Source: an uncultured Paracoccaceae bacterium | GTDB taxonomy: Bacteria; Pseudomonadota; Alphaproteobacteria; Rhodobacterales; Rhodobacteraceae | Reading direction: 5' to 3' | NCBI GenBank assembly: GCA_947488605.1 | Contig: CANKZJ010000002.1 | Span: 248,001-312,000 of the forward strand | DNA: 64,000 nt | In this document: piece by piece, positions 60,516 to 64,000 of the stretch | How positions within the stretch are numbered: the first letter of the stretch is position 1 | Layout: the number at the start of each line of letters is the position of its first letter | Notes under the pieces: generated by a model | What the model was told of the DNA's origin: nothing | The model's database searches: none | What the model saw: only the letters and a program-made list of their open reading frames with translations | Program-made: the position numbers and the translations under genes

Positions 60516-60770
60516 CTGCGAAGACAGTTGCTTCCGGCCCAAACCTGCCGTTGATCCGATCGCCTGACTCTGCAGTGCGGCTTCCGTTGAGCTACCATCT
60601 GGAGTTCGTGCAACACAACGAGGACGCAGCGGACCTCATTGTCGACACAGCTTCCAACCAGATTTGTCGACACACCTATCAAACGAGTGTTGGTACCAAC
60701 TCGTATCCAATATGTTGTAGTAGCCAACAAGACGTTCTACCGTCACCTCAAAGCAAATAAGGGACCGAGA

Positions 60771-61940
60771 ATGTCAGAAGCCATCGACACCGACGATTGG
60801 AATGCCGAGTATGAGGACGAAGTTGCAGTCCAGGACCTGAGTTCACTCGTAGTATTCTCACGTGATTGGACCGTAGAGACGATATTCAGCCAAATTTCTA
60901 AGGGGAATATTGATCTAAACCCTGAGTTTCAAAGGCGAAATGCTTGGAACGACATTAAACGAAGTAAGTTGATTGAATCCCTTGTTTCAAACCTTCCAGT
61001 TCCAGAAATTGTTCTTGCAGAAGATCGAAACAAAAAAGGTTCATTCATTGTTATCGATGGAAAACAAAGACTACTTGCAATTGCGGGGTTTATTGATCCA
61101 GAGAAATATCAATCGTGGAAGACCGCCAAACTGAAATCCTTGAATGTTCGACCCGACCTAAACGGCACTACATATGACCTTTTGACAAACGACACCGAGC
61201 TTGAAGACGAACTTCGGCAGTTCATGAATTCGGATATCCGCTGCACTGTTCTCTCAAACTATACCAATGATCAAGTTCTGTATGATGTTTTTTACCGACT
61301 TAACTCCGGCAGTGTCCCTTTAAGTTCACAAGAGCTGAGGCAGGTGTTAAATCGTGGTGAGTTCACGAAGTTTTTAATGTCAGAAACCAATAAAGTTATT
61401 CCGCTTCACGACGTAATGAATCTATCCGGTCCCGACGCACGCTTGCGAGATGCAGAAATCTTGCTTCGGTTTATATCGTTCTATAAGTACGGCAAAAATT
61501 ACCAAGGTAACCTGACAAACTTTCTCAGCGAAACGCTTTCGCATGTCAACCGAGATTGGGACGTTTTATCTGAAGAAATTGAGGTAATTACAAGAAAATT
61601 TCATGACTCGACAGAAATTCTGCGTGATGTTTTTCCCAACGGAAAAGTTGGCAGGAAATACGCAAATGGAAAATGGGAGTCTCGCTTTAATCGCGTGCTG
61701 TTCGAAGTCGAGTGTTATTATTTTACGATGATCGATCCTGACCTTGCGCGCGGAAAGAAAAATGAGTTTGAGAGTGCCGTGAGGGAACAACTGGGTTTGG
61801 ATGCCGCGTTCATCGACAGTATTGAATCTACAACAAAAACAATTGATCGCTACTACACACGGTTTTCCGCATTTCAGAATCTCGTAAACCGAGTTTATGA
61901 ACTTGATATCAGCTCTATCCCAGTGAAAAATCCGGAGTAA
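60771..61940 (+). CDS. DUF262 (GmrSD-N-like) domain protein
   Basis: The product is 389 residues. The DUF262 domain has NPEFQRRNAWN near 50, LIESLVSNLPVPEIVLAED and the DGKQRLLAI motif at 96-104 (DGQQR-type). This ParB-related NTP-binding domain is found in GmrSD type IV restriction enzymes. The C-terminal half is helical, without the DUF1524 HNH domain of full GmrSD. The next gene, a HEPN protein, starts 2 bases later, so they work together. The ATG at 60771 follows AAGGGACC. A defence role is likely. Confidence 0.85.
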   Translation: MSEAIDTDDWNAEYEDEVAVQDLSSLVVFSRDWTVETIFSQISKGNIDLNPEFQRRNAWNDIKRSKLIESLVSNLPVPEIVLAEDRNKKGSFIVIDGKQRLLAIAGFIDPEKYQSWKTAKLKSLNVRPDLNGTTYDLLTNDTELEDELRQFMNSDIRCTVLSNYTNDQVLYDVFYRLNSGSVPLSSQELRQVLNRGEFTKFLMSETNKVIPLHDVMNLSGPDARLRDAEILLRFISFYKYGKNYQGNLTNFLSETLSHVNRDWDVLSEEIEVITRKFHDSTEILRDVFPNGKVGRKYANGKWESRFNRVLFEVECYYFTMIDPDLARGKKNEFESAVREQLGLDAAFIDSIESTTKTIDRYYTRFSAFQNLVNRVYELDISSIPVKNPE

Positions 61941-61942
61941 AT

Positions 61943-62584
61943 ATGGCGAGTATTGAGGACTCTCTGCAGGATTTGAGAGACGAAATTGATGAACTGAATC
62001 GGCGCTATCTTGTTCAATATTTTCCTGCCCAGCCGGAACATACACCGGATCTCTTTGAATATGACGTGAAGTCATTTTGTGTGCTGGCGCACGCTTGCTT
62101 CGAGGAGTTCGTTGAGCAAGTGTCTGAAAGTATCTTGAACGAAATCCCCAAGGATTTTCAAAACAAGAAAATCAGTCTTTCTACGGCTGCTCTTTTGTTG
62201 ACTTACGCGAACAAACCGCAAGTCGAAATCAGCGAAGAAGATAAACTAGATTCTTGCTTCGATATCATCCGCAAAGCTCTTGATGAATGCAAACAGAAGC
62301 ATTCTATTTCCATTAAAGATAATCATGGTTTCTCGCTAAAGTATCTGAGAAAGATGCTTGTCCCGGTCGGCTTGAATGCCAATTTCGGTCCGACGGAAAC
62401 CAGTGCCATAAAGAAGTTGGCAGAGGCTCGGGGGTCTTTCGCACATGGGCGTTCAAAAAGAGCAGAATATGGTGAATATAAAAGAGCGACAACACCATTG
62501 CCGCCTGATGAGGCAAGCGAAATCGTCCAAGATTGCCTAAGGGCCTGTGTTAAAGTCAAGGATTTGGCGAGCGAACGTTGGTAG
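61943..62584 (+). CDS. HEPN-domain protein (MAE_28990-like), candidate toxin RNase
   Basis: The product is 213 residues, nearly all helical. The HEPN motif R-x4-H is Arg163-His168 in EARGSFAHGRSKR. A Phe/Glu-rich helical front (DVKSFCVLAHACFEEFVEQVSESI) fits MAE_28990/RiboL-PSP-type HEPN. Such domains are metal-independent RNases in abortive-infection and toxin-antitoxin systems. It follows DUF262 by 2 bases. DUF262-HEPN pairs are known neighbours in defence islands (general knowledge). Confidence 0.82.
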   Translation: MASIEDSLQDLRDEIDELNRRYLVQYFPAQPEHTPDLFEYDVKSFCVLAHACFEEFVEQVSESILNEIPKDFQNKKISLSTAALLLTYANKPQVEISEEDKLDSCFDIIRKALDECKQKHSISIKDNHGFSLKYLRKMLVPVGLNANFGPTETSAIKKLAEARGSFAHGRSKRAEYGEYKRATTPLPPDEASEIVQDCLRACVKVKDLASERW

Positions 62585-62667
62585 ATGTCTGCTTTGGCTC
62601 TGGCGTTGCCGGGAATTATGCGTGTTCGGCGAAGGTCCGCTTTGGTGCTGAGCTGTAGTGGTTCCGA

Positions 62668-63872
62668 TGTGATCTGACAGTTGGCCGTTTTTCTGGCGGC
62701 GTCTGTCAGGCGAAGTTCAGTTCACGAACTTTTCCTTCCAGATTTCTTTCCCCTCGATCATAGTTTCGAAGGGTGTTCTGCCGCAACACATTTTGCCCTG
62801 ATGCGTGCGCTCGTGGTTATAGTGGTGCAGCCATTCATCCAGATCGACCTGAAGCGCATCGATGCTGTCATAGAGCTTCTTGCGGAAGGTGATTTGGTAG
62901 AACTCCTGCAGGATCGTCTTGTGGAACCGCTCTCAGATGCCGTTGGTCTGCGGTGATTTGACCTTGGTCTTGGTATGGTCAATGTCGTTAATTGCTAAGA
63001 AGAGCTGGAAGTCATGTTTGTCGACGCGTCCACAATATTCCGTACCGCGATCCGTCAGGATGCGTAGCACCGGCAGGTCATGTTCTTCGTGGAAGGGCAG
63101 CACCCGGTCGTTGAGCAGGTCCGCCGCCGTGATTGGCGTCTTAGTGGTATACAGCTTGGCGTGGGCCACCTTGCTGTAGGTGTCCACGTAGGTTTGCTGA
63201 TACACACGCCCGACACCCTTCAGAGTGCCAACGTAGAACGTGTCCTGACTGCCTAGATAGCCCGGATGGGCCGTCTCGATCTCACCACAGGCTTCGTCAT
63301 CGTGCTTTTTCTTTTCCAGCGCCTGCACCTGCGCTTCGGTTAGAATGCCGCCGTCTTCGGCAACCTTGGCTTCCAGTGCTTTGAGCCGGTTTTTGAAATT
63401 GGCCAGATCGTGCCGCAGCCAAATTGACCGCACGCCCGAGGGCGAGACAAAGACCCCCAGCTTGCGCAGCTCGTTCGAAGTGCGGGCCTGACCATAGGCC
63501 GGGAAGTCGGTGGCGGATCTGATCACCGCGTCCTCGGTCGCCTCGTCCACCCGGTTCGCCAGATTGGGCTTGCGGCGCGGGCGCTCAAAAAGGGCCTCAA
63601 CGCCGCCATCCTCGACCGCCGACTTGTAGCGGTAGAACGTGTCGCGCGACATCCCCATGACCTGGCAGGCCTTGGACACGTTGCCCAGCTCTTCGGCCAG
63701 GTTCAGCAGCCCAGTCTTGTGCTTGATGATTTTTTCAGAAGTATTCAACATTGTGGTTTCCTTGTTTGATGGTTCGGTTTGCACCTCCATCAAAACGGAC
63801 AACCATCATCTCGTTCAAGAGATGCGCCGTCCCAATTTCAGCTTGCTGAGAAGGGGACGGTGTCAGATCACA
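62668..63872. mobile_element. IS481-family insertion sequence
   Basis: The ends are inverted: CGATGTGATCTGACA at 62665-62679 and TGTCAGATCACATCG at 63861-63875, a perfect 15-bp match, of which TGTGATCTGACA (62668-62679 and reverse at 63861-63872) is taken as the element tip. Inside is a transposase of the IS481 type on the minus strand. The right end continues ACCGTCCCC toward the gene, typical for IS481-type ends. No clean target duplication was found. Confidence 0.8.
62717..63751 (-). pseudogene. IS481-type transposase interrupted by one in-frame TGA
   Basis: Read from ATG 63751 the frame gives a helix-turn-helix front (TGLLNLAEELGNVSKACQVMGMSRDTFYRYK), then the DDE core (QQTYVDTYSKVAHAKLYTTK, VLRILTDRGTEYCGR, KVKSPQTNGI), followed by TGA at 62933. 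The same frame then continues ERFHKTILQEFYQITFRKKLYDSIDALQVDLDEWLHHYNHERTHQGK to a stop at 62717. Homologues have Cys (TGC/TGT) where the TGA stands (NGICERFHKT), so one base change killed the gene. A short start ATG at 63802 is also possible. Confidence 0.85.
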
Positions 63873-64000
63873 TCGAGACTAATTCAGCTGAGCCGATTAG
63901 AATTCGCACTCGCAGCAAAGGTCCGCCCTCTTGGTCGGATGGCCAGGTTTGCAACCCCGGCCACCCAGCTCCCTTTCAGGAGTGTCAGTTCAGCACTTCA
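63873..64000. other. Sequence beyond the insertion sequence
   Basis: The last 128 bases hold no gene that can be supported within the window. A gene may start or end outside. Confidence 0.5.

Noticed and set aside
62933..62935. Selenocysteine insertion at the TGA in the transposase
   Set aside because: No stem-loop of SECIS type is evident directly behind it and transposases do not use Sec; a point mutation is simpler.
1..64000. CRISPR arrays or rRNA genes
   Set aside because: No regularly spaced repeats of the right length and no rRNA-like sequence were seen.

Overview
The window looks like a chromosome segment of a marine alphaproteobacterium of the Roseobacter/Rhodobacteraceae group. The evidence is family membership and gene order: a SAM-II riboswitch in front of metZ, the accB-accC-aat block beside an NDUFA12-type complex I subunit and a DUF2155 protein, an SqrR-type persulfide regulator, GapR (DUF2312), and a DUF3768 gene typical of mobile DNA in this group. 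No database search was possible; product names come from reading motifs.

Positions 1-30,800 are ordinary core genome. They hold a transporter end, yciB, a PilZ protein, a glutathione transferase, riboswitch-controlled metZ, folE2, a fumarylacetoacetase-family enzyme, an ArsR/SRPBCC pair, clpP-clpX, accBC-aat and a five-gene branched-chain amino-acid/amide ABC transporter (livFGMH plus a Tat-exported binding protein). An ScfR-like regulator faces this transporter across a perfect inverted repeat. Next come a two-component system whose kinase carries a sodium:solute-symporter-like sensor, a FliM/FliN-like protein, a sulfur/persulfide module (DUF442, two YeeE halves, an MBL dioxygenase-like enzyme, SqrR with a 22-bp palindromic operator), an acyl-CoA dehydrogenase/phosphotransferase pair and gapR, ending at an intact tRNA-Thr(UGU).

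At about 30.9-31.1 kb lies a 3'-half tRNA-Phe remnant flanked by paired TAGGCTC repeats, an att-site scar. To its right the DNA is accessory. Positions 31.6-36.8 kb hold a small biosynthetic cluster (PhzF-like isomerase, PhzE-like aminodeoxyisochorismate synthase, asparagine-synthase-like amidotransferase, SDR) without other recognisable phenazine genes. After two or three orphan genes comes a large serine recombinase. Conjugation-type modules (two VirD4/HerA-type ATPases, a replication-relaxation protein, DUF3768, an H-NS-like silencer, XRE regulator) bracket an A+T-rich seven-gene operon at 43.8-50.3 kb. That operon encodes a TolQ/ExbB/MotA-like channel protein, two single-TM proteins with the ExbD/MotB-type membrane Asp, three exported proteins of unknown function and an M23 peptidase. 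It reads as an undescribed ion-driven envelope machine.

Positions 57.1-62.6 kb form a defence-type island. A tightly overlapping minus-strand operon encodes a Gly-rich small protein, a PfkB-nucleoside-deoxyribosyltransferase fusion, a QueC-like enzyme and a helix-hairpin-helix DNA glycosylase-like protein. Facing it are an HNH protein and a DUF262-HEPN pair. An IS481-type element, whose transposase is broken by one in-frame TGA, closes the window. The three strongest candidates for new biology are the envelope operon, the QueC operon and the PhzE/PhzF/AsnB cluster.
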